This document shows, piece after piece, positions 13,840 through 24,980 of a stretch of 64,000 nucleotides of DNA; position 1 is the first letter of the stretch, and each line of letters starts with the position of its first letter. The stretch covers positions 186,001-250,000 of the forward strand of contig CAWZYM010000129.1 in the NCBI GenBank assembly GCA_963966185.1. The letters run 5' to 3'. The notes below the pieces were generated by a model that was not told the DNA's origin, ran no database searches, and saw only the letters and a list, made by a program, of their open reading frames with translations. The DNA comes from Rhabditoides inermis (Eukaryota; Nematoda; Chromadorea; Rhabditida; Rhabditidae). The translations under genes and the position numbers were made by a program.

Positions 13840-14075
13840 TGTATCTCTTTCAAGTTCTGTCTGTTTCAACTATCTCTCACCTCCTTTTTTCTTCTGTTTT
13901 CTTTCTAGTTTTCTCTATTTTCAACTCATTACTTCCTCTTCCCCCATATCTCTCCCCTACCTCTCTCTCCCCCTCTCTCTCTATCCCTCTCTCTCTCTCC
14001 CTCTCTACTCTCCTTCCTCTCTCCACCTCCGTCTCTCTCTTTTTCACTATTTTTTATCTCTATTCTCACGTCTCC
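13840..14075 (+). repeat. Pyrimidine-rich low-complexity stretch
   Basis: The + strand is nearly pure C and T (CTCTCTCTCCCCCTCTCTCT and similar), giving Ser/Leu/Pro-rich open frames that I regard as spurious. It leads directly into the minisatellite. Confidence 0.85.
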
Positions 14076-14202
14076 GCAGCGGTGACAACAAAATTCTAGA
14101 GACAGTACTATGGCACCTTCTGTCTACTCTTCTACTCTCACGTCTGCAGCAGTCACTGCGACTATGGAGAGACAGTTATATTTCCTCTCCTTCCTCTCTC
14201 CT

Positions 14203-14245
<43 letters not shown>

Positions 14246-14426
14246 TTCTCTTCCTTCTATTTTTCTCTCTCTCACTCTCTTGTCTTTTCTCACGTCTTTG
14301 CATCGGTGACAACAATTGTCTAGAGACAGTACTATAGCACATTTTATCTACTCTTCTACTCTCACCTCTGCAGCATTCACTGCGACTTTCAATAGACAGT
14401 TATGTCTACTCTCCCTCTTCTCTTCT

Positions 14427-14462
<36 letters not shown>

Positions 14463-14463
14463 T

Positions 14464-14504
<41 letters not shown>

Positions 14505-14799
14505 TTGTCTATTCTCACGTCTCTGCATCGGTGACAACAATTATCTAGTCACAGTACTATGACACCTCTTTATCTACTCTTCTACTCTCACGTCTGCAGC
14601 AGTCACTGCCACTTTCAATATACAGTGTCTCTCTTCTCTCTCTCTTCTCTCTCTCTCTCTGTCTTTTTCTTGTCTCACGTCTCTGCATCGGTGACAACAA
14701 TTATCTAGAGACAGTACTATGACACCTTTTATCTACTTTTCTACTCTCACGTCTGCAGCAGTCACTGCCACTTTCAATAGACAGTTATGTCTACTCTCC

Positions 14800-14858
<59 letters not shown>

Positions 14859-15170
14859 GTCTTTTTCTTGTCTATTCTCACATCACCGCATCGGTGACAA
14901 CAATTTTCTAGAGACAGTACTATGGCACCTTTTATCTACTCTTCTACTCTCACGTCTGCAGCAGTCACTGCCACTTTCAATATACAGTGTCTCTCTTCTC
15001 TCTCTTCTCTCTCTCTCTCTCTCTCTCTGTCTTTTTCTTGTCTCACGTCTCTGCATCGGTGACAACAATTATCTAGAGACAGTACTATGACACCTTTTAT
15101 CTACTTTTCTACTCTCACGTCTGCAGCAGTCACTGCCACTTTCAATAGACAGTTATGTCTACTCTCCCTC

Positions 15171-15202
<32 letters not shown>

Positions 15203-15335
15203 GTCTTTTTCTTGTCTATTCTCACATCACCGCATCGGTGACAACAATTTTCTAGAGACAGTACTATGGCACCTTTTATCTACTCTTCTACTCTCACGTC
15301 TGCAGCAGTCACTGCCACTTTCAAAAGACAATTAT
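14070..15335 (+). repeat. Minisatellite with embedded (CT)n tracts, seven units
   Basis: The landmark GGTGACAACAA recurs at 14081, 14305, 14530, 14690, 14893, 15058 and 15237 (spacings 224, 225, 160, 203, 165 and 179 bp). Each unit carries TCTAGAGACAGTACTATG or close to it, then CTACTCTCACGTCTGCAGCA, AGTCACTGCCACTTTCAATA and a (CT)n run of variable length. Long and short units alternate in the right half, and a two-unit block of 368 bp is repeated (14719 and 15087). Most of the length variation lies in the (CT)n runs, as expected for slippage. No protein is predicted. Confidence 0.9.
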
Positions 15336-15339
15336 GTGA

Positions 15340-16582
15340 AAACAACTTTTTAATACTACTCTCTTCTGTCTACTGTCTACTCTTCCTGCTGTCTAATCTC
15401 TCACGTTCTAAAAAATATAATTCGACCGCCTGTGCTTGCCAAATGACATGTAAGGTGAACTCGATTCTCACCTCACCTCACTTCCACTCGACACTGTACT
15501 GCATCAATAAGCGGAATTTCAGGCTCAATTTGTTCAAGTAATGAACTCAAAACCTATGTAGTTTCAACTAACAAAAAGAAAACAGTCCATATTTCTATAT
15601 CACGTCTACAATGACTTCGAGATGACACAGCTGAAAGAAAATAAGCCGGCTGGCGCGCCCTAACTCGTTGTGCGCATGTCTGAAGTAACTTGATAGTGTT
15701 TGAAATTGGATTGATCTTCACAAAACATAATATATTGACTGAACTTGTCATGAAACACTTTCCTTGTCTTTTAGAACCTCAAACTCGTCGTTTCGTGGAA
15801 ATTATTAGTTGAAGCTACAAATTTTGTCTTTTTTTCAACTGACTCAATCCATTACTGTTATATATAGACATAATCCTATCAAAAAAGACACAACTGAGTG
15901 GATATGGGTCAGTGATTGCGAATGCCAACTATTCGATATCGATCATTTGACCTGGCGGCTGGCAGCGAGCAATCCGGTGGGCGCGACCCCAGCAAGTAAC
16001 GCGCGCTCAGAAAATGTCTAATACTGTATGAAGACAAAGTCCGATCGATCTGAAACTTTGACAGAAGGGCTTTTTTGCCCATAAAAGCTTAAGTTTACAA
16101 ATTGGACCCTCTATCTCGTCTGTACGAAAAGTCGATCATATTCGCCATATTTGGTGACTTTTCAAAAAAAGAAACCAGTTTCTATAATCTATTATACGTA
16201 ATCTTTCTTCTATTCAATTTTTATAGAAATCGAAGATCATGAATTTTGGGTGCATTTTGGGTACATTCGCCTATTTGGGCATGAAGATGAGGTCACAGGC
16301 AGCTGGTATCGCGGCTATCGACTTTTTCTAGGTCGATTCACCTACTCTCCAAATTTGGTTCTAATTGAAGTATTTTGAAATTTTTCTCCATAGTTAAGAG
16401 ATTAGGTGATAACTATGATCAGGAGATCGCTATTGACGAGATATTTGGAATTTTGCGATATTAGTATAAGAGAAACTTCTTTTGAAAAATTCAACAATTA
16501 GGATCGGTTTTGAAGAGAGATATCGATCCGGAAAGACAGACAGACAGACACCATAGTAAAATTTAGTATGAAAGGGGGAAGA
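15340..16582. other. AT-rich non-coding DNA ending in a GACA-repeat tail
   Basis: No recognisable gene; the longest frame (15809-16021, 70 aa) has no family features. The segment ends with GAGATATCGATCCGG, AAAGACAGACAGACAGACAC (about 16531-16550) and CATAGTAAAATTTAG. A similar ending, GAGATACAACTGCGG followed by a GACA run and CATAGCATAATTTATAG, closes the next segment at 17480-17540. Both also carry ATGAGGTCA upstream (near 16288 and 17219). The two are therefore probably diverged copies of one short non-autonomous element family with a GACA tail. Confidence 0.6.
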
Positions 16583-16618
16583 CTAGCCCGAGCGGCGCTG
16601 GCGCGCCGCTCGGGCTAG
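16583..16618. other. Perfect 15-bp GC-rich hairpin (CTAG...CTAG)
   Basis: Arm CTAGCCCGAGCGGCG (16583-16597), loop CTGGCG, arm CGCCGCTCGGGCTAG (16604-16618). Read on the minus strand it ends in CTAG followed by T, as at Helitron 3' ends. Its core GGCGCTGGCGCGCC is shared, on the opposite strand, with the hairpin at 63690-63713. Confidence 0.8.
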
Positions 16619-16635
16619 GGCCGCCTTCGGCGGCC
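16619..16635. other. Perfect 7-bp hairpin GGCCGCC-TTC-GGCGGCC
   Basis: Arms 16619-16625 and 16629-16635 with a TTC loop, directly abutting the larger hairpin. In a bacterium this pair would suggest a terminator; here there is no gene upstream and the setting is eukaryotic, so it is listed only as structure. Confidence 0.75.
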
Positions 16636-16765
16636 TCACCACTCGAACATCAAAACTGAAATCATAAATCAAATCTAATTTCAGAACTAATGCTTGCTCA
16701 CAAACCTCTAATTTAACTAAGAATTACATTACAATACTAAATACCAAAATTTAAAACAATTTGAC

Positions 16766-17182
16766 GTTGTTTACAATTTTGTTTACTTGTTTACACTTTA
16801 TGTAAACAACATTTTTGAACTCGCCTCCAAGTCTACTACAGGTTACACATCTCTAAAACACAGTTTCGGGTTGTTTACACATTTGTTTACTTGTTTACAA
16901 CATTTGTAAACAACATTTTTGAACACACCAAGAATGTTACTAAACATTTGATATCTTTAAAACACATTTTCAGTTTGTTTACATAGTTGTTTACTTGTTT
17001 ACATCACCTGTAAACAACATTTTTGAACTCGTCTCTCGATCTACATCATCTTAGATACCTTCAAAACAAACTTTAAATTTGTTGACAAAGTTGTTTACTT
17101 GTTGACAAACATGTAAACAACAACATCGCTGACTTGCCTCCAGGTCACGTACCAAGTTTGGACTCTTTGGCTTCAAAACTGA
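16766..17182 (+). repeat. Four 104-bp repeats rich in GTTTAC/GTAAAC
   Basis: Unit landmarks start at 16769, 16873, 16977 and 17081, exactly 104 bp apart. Each unit has three GTTTAC words (two are GTTGAC in the fourth), an inverted GTAAAC, then AACAACATTTTTGAAC in the first three and a diverged stretch. TGTTTAC/GTAAACA is the core recognised by forkhead-family factors; binding here is inference only. Confidence 0.85.
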
Positions 17183-17557
17183 CCGAGATACAACATTACC
17201 ATATTTGGAATTATGCAAATGAGGTCATTAATTAAAATTTAAATCATTGACCCTACAGTACCCTAACCCTAAAAGGGAATCTCAGTAGCTCAAAAACTAA
17301 CCATAGTTTACATAGAACTGGTCATCTCTCAGATTCTATGTTCTTAGATATGCAAATTTTCCAGGGAGAACCCATAAAAGGAACGGTCAGATCAGAACCT
17401 CAGGTAAACGATGCAGAGCGGTCACCACCTGAGATCTAATTTCCATACCTCAACCCCCAACGAACACTACAACTTGAGATACAACTGCGGAACGACACAC
17501 AGACAGACAGACAGACAGACACCATAGCATAATTTATAGGGGGTGGGCGGGTGACTA
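17183..17557. other. Non-coding DNA with GACA-repeat tail at the right end of the long insert
   Basis: No gene seen. It contains two ATGCAAAT octamers (near 17214 and 17351), a short CCCTAACCCTAAAAGGG stretch near 17270 and a second copy of the GACA tail at about 17500-17522. The right end GGGTGGGCGGGTGACTA meets satellite at 17558. Confidence 0.6.
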
Positions 17558-17963
17558 TATGCAGTTTGACTCGATCTCCCAAACGCGACGGTCGAGAGAA
17601 GATGGCCGGGCATATTTGTTAGAACGACTATGGTAAAGAAAAATACAGTTAGAGCAGTTCATTTTCATGTTCTCCAAAAATGCCCTTAGCTCATTGGTCA
17701 GGCACTTCTCGAGAAAACACATTGTAGTATGCAGTTTGACTCGATCTCCCAAACGCGACGGTCGAGAGAAGATGGCCGGGCATGTTTGTTAGAACGACTA
17801 TGGTGAAGAAAAAGACAGTTAGAGCAGTTCAATTTCATGTTCTCCAAAAATGCCCTTAGCTCATTGGTCAGGCACTTCTCGAGAAAACACATTGTAGTAT
17901 GCAGTTTGACTCGATCTCCCAAACGCGACGGTCGAGAGAAGATGGCCGAGCATATTTGTTAGA

Positions 17964-20264
17964 ACGACTATGGTAAAGAAAAAGACAGTTAGAGCAGTTC
18001 ATTTTCATGTTCTCCAAAAATTCCCTTAGCTCATTGGTCAGGCACTTCTCGAGAAAACACATCGTAGTATGCAGTTTGACTCGATCTCCCAAACGCGACG
18101 GTCGAGAGAAGATGGCCGGGCATATTTGTTAGAACGACTATGGTAAAGAAAAAGACAGTTAGAGCAGTTCATTTTCATGTTCTCCAAAAATGCCCATAGC
18201 TCATTGGTCGGGCACTTCTCGAGAAAACACATTGTAGTATGCAGTTTGACTCAACTTCCCAAACTCGACGGTCGAGAGAAGATGGCCTGGCATATTTGTT
18301 GGAACGACTATGGTAAAGAAAAAGACGGTTAGAGCAGTTTATTTTTATGTTTTCTAAAAATTCTCATAGTTCATTGGTCGGGCACTTCTCGAGAAAACAC
18401 ATTGTAGTATGCAGTTTGACTCGACCTCCCAAACGCGACGGTCGAGAGAAGATGGCCGGGCCTTTTTGTTAGAACGACTGTGGTAAAGAAAAAGACGGTT
18501 AGAGCAGTTCATTTTTATGTTTTCTAAACATTCTGATAGCTCATTGGTCGGGCACTTCTCGAGAAAACACATTGTAGTATGCAGTTTGACTCGATCTCCC
18601 AAACGCGACGGTCGAGAGAAGATGGCCGGGCCTTTTTGTTAGAACGACTGTGGTAAAGAAAAAGACGGTTAGCGTTAGAGCAGTTCATTTTTATGTTTTC
18701 TAAAAATTCTCATAGCTCATTGGTCGGGCACTTCTCGAGAAAACACATTGTAGTATGCAGTTTGACTCGATCTCCCAAACGCGACGGTCGAGAGAAGATG
18801 GCCGGGCATATTTGTTGGAACGACTATGGTAAAGAAAAAGACGGTTAGAAAAGTATATTTTTATGTTTTCTAAAAATGCCCATAGCTCATTGGTCGGTCA
18901 CTTCTCGAGAAAACACATTGTAGTATGCAGTTTGACTCGATCTCCCAAACGCGACGGTCGAGAGAAGATGGCCGGGCATATTTGTTAGAACGACTATGGT
19001 AAAGAAAAAGACAGTTAGAGCAGTTCATTTTCATGTTCTCCAAAAATGCCCTTAGCTCATTGGTCGGGCACTTCTCGAGAAAACACATTGTAGTATGCAG
19101 TTTGACTCGACCTCCCAAACGCGACGGTCGAGAGAAGATGGCCGGGCATATTTTTTGTAAAAACGACTATGGCAAAAAAGATGATTATAACAGTTCATTT
19201 TCATGTTCTCCAAAAATGCCCATAGCTCATTGGTCGGTCACTTCTTGAGAAAACACATTGTAGTATGCAGTATGACTCAACCTCCCAAACGCGACGGTCG
19301 AGAGAAGATGGCCGGGCATATTTTTTGTTAAAACGACTATGGCAAAAAGGACGGTTAGAGCAGTTTATTTTCCTGTTCTCTAAATTTGCCCATAGCTCAT
19401 TGGTCGGGCACTTCTCGAGAAAAAAAAAACACATTGTAGTATGCAGTTTGACTCGATCTCCCAAACGCGACGGTCGAGAGAAGATGGCCGGGCATATTTG
19501 TTAGAACGACTATGGTAAAGAAAAATACAGTTAGAGCAGTTCATTTTCATGTTCTCCAAAAATGCCCTTAGCTCATTGGTCAGGCACTTCTCGAGAAAAC
19601 ACATTGTAGTATGCAGTTTGACTCGATCTCCCAAACGCGACGGTCGAGAGAAGATGGCCGGGCATGTTTGTTAGAACGACTATGGTGAAGAAAAAGACGG
19701 TTAGAGCAGTTTATTTTTTATGTTTTCTAAAAATGCCCATAGCTAATTGGTCGGGCACTTCTCGAGAAAACACATTGTAGTATGCAGTTTGACTCGATCT
19801 CCCAAACGCGACGGTCGAGAGAAGATGGCCGGGCCTTTTTGTTAGAACGACTGTGGTAAAGAAAAAGACGGTTAGAGCAGTTTATTTTTATGTTTTCTAA
19901 AAATTCTCATAGCTCATTGGTCGGGCACTTCTCGAGAAAACACATTGTAGTATGCAGTTTGACTCGACCTCCCAAACGCGACGGTCGAGAGAAGATGGCC
20001 GGGCATAATTGTTAGAACGACTGTGGTAAAGAGTAAGACGGTTAGAGCAGTTCATTTTTCTGTTCTTTGAAAATGCCCATAGCTCATTGGTCAGGCACTT
20101 CTCGAGAAAACACATTGTAGTATGTAGTTTGACTCGATCTCCCAAACGCGACGGTCGAGAGAAGATGGCCGGGCATATTTGTTGGAACGACTATGGTAAA
20201 GAAAAAGACGGTTAGAACAGTTCATTTTCCTGTTCTCTAAATTTGCCCATAGCTCATTGGTCAG
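17964..20264 (+). repeat. Copy of satellite block 11150-13450
   Basis: Same subtype order as 11150-13450 at an offset of 6814 bp, including the GCGTTA insertion (near 18672), the AAACTCGACGG variant (near 18263) and the long A tract (near 19420). Together with the paired inserts this shows that a block of satellite plus insert was duplicated. Confidence 0.85.
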
Positions 20265-20533
20265 GCACTTCTCGAGAAAACACATTGTAGTATGCAGTTT
20301 GACTCGATCTCCCAAACGCGACGGTCGAGAGAAGATGGCCGGGCATATTTGTTAGAACGACTATGGTAAAGAAAAAGACAGTCAGAGCAGTTCATTTTCA
20401 TGTTCTCCAAAAATGCCCTTAGCTCATTGGTCGGGCACTTTTCGAGAAAACACATTGTAGTATGCAGTTTGACTCGATCTCCCAAACGCGACGGTCGAGA
20501 GAAGATGGCCGGGCCTTTTTGTTAGAACGACTG

Positions 20534-22200
20534 TGGTAAAGAAAAAGACGGTTAGAGCAGTTTATTTTTATGTTTTCTAAAAATGCCCATAGCTAATTGG
20601 TCGGGCACTTCTCGAGAAAACACATTGTAGTATGCAGTTTGACTCGATCTCCCAAACGCGACGGTCGAGAGAAGATGGCCGGGCATATTTGTTGGAACGA
20701 CTATGGTAAAGAAAAAGACGGTTAGAACAGTTCATTTTCCTGTTCTCTAAATTTGCCCATAGCTCATTGGTCAGGCACTTCTCGAGAAAACACATTGTAG
20801 TATGCAGTTTGACTCGATCTCCCAAACGCGACGGTCGAGAGAAGATGGCCGGGCATATTTGTTGGAACGACTATGGTAAAGAAAAAGACGGTTAGAGCAG
20901 TTCAATTTCATGTTCTCCAAAAATGCCCTTAGCTCATTGGTCAGGCACTTCTCGAGAAAACACATTGTAGTATGCAGTTTGACTCGATCTCCCAAACGCG
21001 ACGGTCAAGAGAAGATGGCCGGGCATATTTGTTAGAACGACTATGGTAAAGAAAAAGACAGTTAGAGCAGTTCATTTTCATGTTCTCCAAAAATGCCCTT
21101 AGCTCATTGGTCAGGCACTTCTCGAGAAAACACATTGTAGTATGCAGTTTGACTCGATCTCCCAAACGCGACGGTCGAGAGAAGATGGCCGGGCATATTT
21201 GTTAGAACGACTATGGTAAAGAAAAAGACAGTTAGAGCAGTTCATTTTCATGTTCTCCAAAAATGCCCTCAGCTCATTGGTCAGGCACTTCCCGAGAAAA
21301 CACATTGTAGTATGCAGTTTGACTCGATCTCCCAAACGCGACGGTCGAGAGAAGATGGCCGGGCATATTTGTTAGAACGACTATGGTAAAGAAAAAGACA
21401 GTTAGAGCAGTTCATTTTCATGTTCTCCAAAAATGCCCATAGCTCATTGGTCGGGCACTTCTCGAGAAAACACATTGTAGTATGCAGTTTGACTCAACTT
21501 CCCAAACGCGACGGTCGAGAGAAGATGGCCGGGCATATTTGTTGGAACGACTATGGTAAAGAAAAAGACGGTTAGAGCAGTTCATTTTCCTGTTCTCAAA
21601 AATAGCCCATAGCTCATTGGTCGGGCACTTCTCGAGAAAACACATTGTAGTATGCAGTTTGACTCGATCTCCCAAACGCGACGGTCGAGAGAAGATGGCC
21701 GGGCATATTTGTTGGAACGACTATGGTAAAGAAAAAGACGGTTAGAGCAGTTCAATTTCATGTTCTCCAAAAATGCCATAGCTCATTGGTCGGGCACTTC
21801 TCGAGAAAACACATTGTAGTATGCAGTTTGACTCGATCTCCCAAACGCGACGGTCGAGAGAAGATGGCCGGGCATATTTGTTAGAACGACTATGGTAAAG
21901 AAAAAGACAGTTAGAGCAGTTCATTTTCATGTTCTCCAAAAATGCCCTTAGCTCATTGGTCGGTCACTTCTCGAGAAAACACATTGTAGTATGCAGTTTG
22001 ACTCGATCTCCCAAACGCGACGGTCGAGAGAAGATGGCCGGGCATATTTTTTGTAAAAACGACTATGGCAAAAAAGATGATTATAACAGTTCATTTTCAT
22101 GTTCTCCAAAAATGCCCATAGCTCATTGGTCGGTCACTTCTCGAGAAAACACATTGTAGTATGCAGTATGACTCAACCTCCCAAACGCGACGGTCGAGAG
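20534..22200 (+). repeat. Higher-order block A, copy 3 (lacks the 679-bp duplication)
   Basis: Matches block A at offset 20533 up to about 1250, then at offset 19854 for 1728-2340. The difference of 679 is the missing four-monomer duplication. After about 22200 the order changes: a TTTGTTGGAACGAC monomer stands where copies 1 and 2 carry the TTTTTTTGTTAAAACGAC type. Confidence 0.85.
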
Positions 22201-22849
22201 AAGATGGCCGGGCATATTTGTTGGAACGACTATGGTAAAGAAAAAGACGGTTAGAACAGTTTATTTTTATGTTTTCTAAAAATGCCCATAGCTAATTGGT
22301 CGGGCACTTCTCGAGAAAACACATTGTAGTATGCAGTTTGACTCGATCTCCCAAACGCGACGGTCGAGAGAAGATGGCCGGGCATATTTGTTGGAACGAC
22401 TATGGTAAAGAAAAAGACGGTTAGAACAGTTCATTTTCCTGTTCTCTAAATTTGCCCATAGCTCATTGGTCCGGCACTTCTCGAGAAAACACATTGTAGT
22501 ATGCAGTTTGACTCGATCTCCCAAACGCGACGGTCGAGAGAAGATGGCCGGGCATATTTGTTGGAACGACTATGGTAAAGAAAAAGACGGTTAGAGCAGT
22601 TCAATTTCATGTTCTCCAAAAATGCCCTTAGCTCATTGGTCAGGCACTTCTCGAGAAAACACATTGTAGTATGCAGTTTGACTCGATCTCCCAAACGCGA
22701 CGGTCAAGAGAAGATGGCCGGGCATATTTGTTGGAACGACTATGGTAAAGAAAAAGACGGTTAGAACAGTTTATTTTTATGTTTTCTAAAAATGCCCATA
22801 GCTCATTGGTCGGTCACTTCTCGAGAAAACACATTGTAGTATGCAGTTT

Positions 22850-24980
22850 GACTCAACTTCCCAAACGCGACGGTCGAGAGAAGATGGCCGGGCATATTTG
22901 TTGGAACGACTATGGTAAAGAAAAAGACGGTTAGAGCAGTTCATGTTCCTGTTCTCAATAATAGCCCATAGCTCATTGGTCGGGCACTTCTCGAGAAAAC
23001 ACATTGTAGTATTCAGTTTGACTCGATCTCCCAAACGCGACGGTCGAGAGAAGATGGCCGGGCATATTTGTTAGAACGACTATGGTAAAGAAAAAGACAG
23101 TTAGAGCAGTTCATTTTCATGTTCTCCAAAAATGCCCTTAGCTCATTGGTCGGTCACTTCTCGAGAAAACACATTGTAGTACGCAGTTTGACTCGATCTC
23201 CCAAACGCGACGGTCGAGAGAAGATGGCCGGGCATATTTGTTAGAACGACTATGGTAAAGAAAAAGACAGTTAGAGCAGTTCATTTTCATGTTCTCCAAA
23301 AATGCCCTTAGCTCATTGGTCGGTCACTTCTCGAGAAAACACATTGTAGTATGCAGTTTGACTCGATCTCCCAAACGCGACGGTCGAGAGAAGATGGCCG
23401 GGCATATTTGTTAGAACGACTATGGTAAAGAAAAAGACAGTTAGAGCAGTTCATTTTCATGTTCTCCAAAAATGTCCTTAGCTCATTGGTCGGTCACTTC
23501 TCGAGAAAACACATTGTAGTATGCAGTTTGACTCGATCTCCCAAACGCGACGGTCGAGAGAAGATGGCCGGGCATATTTTTTGTAAAAACGACTATGGCA
23601 AAAAAGATGATTATAACAGTTCATTTTCATGTTCTCCAAAAATGCCCATAGCTCATTGGTCGGTCACTTTTTCGAGAAAACACATTGTAGTATGCAGTTT
23701 GACTCGATCTCCCAAACGCGACGGTCGAGAGAAGATGGCCGGGCATATTTGTTAGAACGACTATGGTAAAGAAAAAGACAGTTAGAGCAGTTCATTTTCA
23801 TGTTCTCCAAAAATGCCCTTAGCTCATTGGTCGGGCACTTCTCGAGAAAACACATTGTAGTATGCAGTTTGACTCGATCTCCCAAACGCGACGGTCGAGA
23901 GAAGATGGCCGGGCCTTTTTGTTAGAACGACTGTGGTAAAGAAAAAGACGGTTAGAGCAGTTTATTTTTATGTTTTCTAAAAATGCCCATAGCTAATTGG
24001 TCGGTCACTTCTCGAGAAAACACATTGTAGTATGCAGTTTGACTCGATCTCCCAAACGCGACGGTCGAGAGAAGATGGCCGGGCATATTTTTTGTAAAAA
24101 CGACTATGGCAAAAAAGATGATTATAACAGTTCATTTTCATGTTCTCCAAAAATGCCCATAGCTCATTGGTCGGTCACTTTTTCGAGAAAACACATTGTA
24201 GTATGCAGTTTGACTCGATCTCCCAAACGCGACGGTCGAGAGAAGATGGCCGGGCATATTTGTTAGAACGACTATGGTAAAGAAAAAGACAGTTAGAGCA
24301 GTTCATTTTCATGTTCTCCAAAAATGCCCTTAGCTCATTGGTCGGGCACTTCTCGAGAAAACACATTGTAGTATGCAGTTTGACTCGATCTCCCAAACGC
24401 GACGGTCGAGAGAAGATGGCCGGGCCTTTTTGTTAGAACGACTGTGGTAAAGAAAAAGACGGTTAGAGCAGTTTATTTTTATGTTTTCTAAAAATGCCCA
24501 TAGCTAATTGGTCGGGCACTTCTCGAGAAAACACATTGTAGTATGCAGTTTGACTCGATCTCCCAAACGCGACGGTCGAGAGAAGATGGCCGGGCCTTTT
24601 GGTTAGAACGACTGTGGTAAAGAAAAAGACGGTTAGAGCAGTTTATTTTTATGTTTTCTAAAAATTCTCATAGCTCATTGGTCGGGCACTTCTCGAGAAA
24701 ACACATTGTAGTATGCAGTTTGACTCGACCTCCCAAACGCGACGGTCGAGAGAAGATGGCCGGGCATAATTGTTAGAACGACTGTGGTAAAGAGTAAGAC
24801 GGTTAGAGCAGTTCATTTTTCTGTTCTTTGAAAATGCCCATAGCTCATTGGTCAGGCACTTCTCGAGAAAACACATTGTAGTATGCAGTTTGACTCGATC
24901 TCCCAAACGCGACGGTCGAGAGAAGATGGCCGGGCATATTTGTTGGAACGACTATGGTAAAGAAAAAGACGGTTAGAACA
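22850..24980 (+). repeat. Copy of 7757-9376 containing an extra 511-bp three-monomer duplication
   Basis: Offset to the 7.8-9.4 kb region is 15093 bp at the left side (the CTCAATAATAGCCC variant at 7860 and again near 22953) and 15604 bp at the right side. The extra 511 bp (3 x 170 + 1) is a tandem duplication at about 23490-24511, marked by two copies of the TCACTTTTTCGAGAAAAC variant (near 23665 and 24176). Confidence 0.8.

Larger units (their letters stand above)
13483..17557. mobile_element. Long composite insert in the satellite (4.1 kb)
   Basis: Satellite GTAGTA is interrupted and resumes at TATGCAG. A 2-base (TA) or 3-base (TAT) direct duplication of the target is compatible with the junctions, but the ends TAATATTATTCTGGG and GGGTGACTA do not form inverted repeats, so no class can be assigned. 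From left to right it holds: a GC-rich part shared with 10647-10907, a pyrimidine-rich stretch, a CT minisatellite with seven units, AT-rich DNA ending in a GACA repeat tail, two GC hairpins, four 104-bp repeats rich in GTTTAC, and a second GACA-type tail near the right end. It is probably several elements nested in or next to one another. No open frame in it is recognisable as a known protein. Confidence 0.8.

Noticed and set aside
14110..15353. Ser/Leu-rich frames and Arg/Glu-rich antisense frames
   Set aside because: They are translations of CT/GA microsatellite, with no family features.
16583..16635. Rho-independent terminator pair
   Set aside because: There is no upstream gene, no T-run after the stems, and no other bacterial feature in the window.
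17268..17286. Telomeric repeat (CCCTAACCCTAA)
   Set aside because: Fewer than three units, inside a mobile-element segment; not enough to call interstitial telomere sequence.
13483..17557. The whole long insert as a single Helitron or a single inverted-repeat transposon
   Set aside because: Its ends are neither TC...CTRR on either strand nor inverted repeats of each other; it looks composite.
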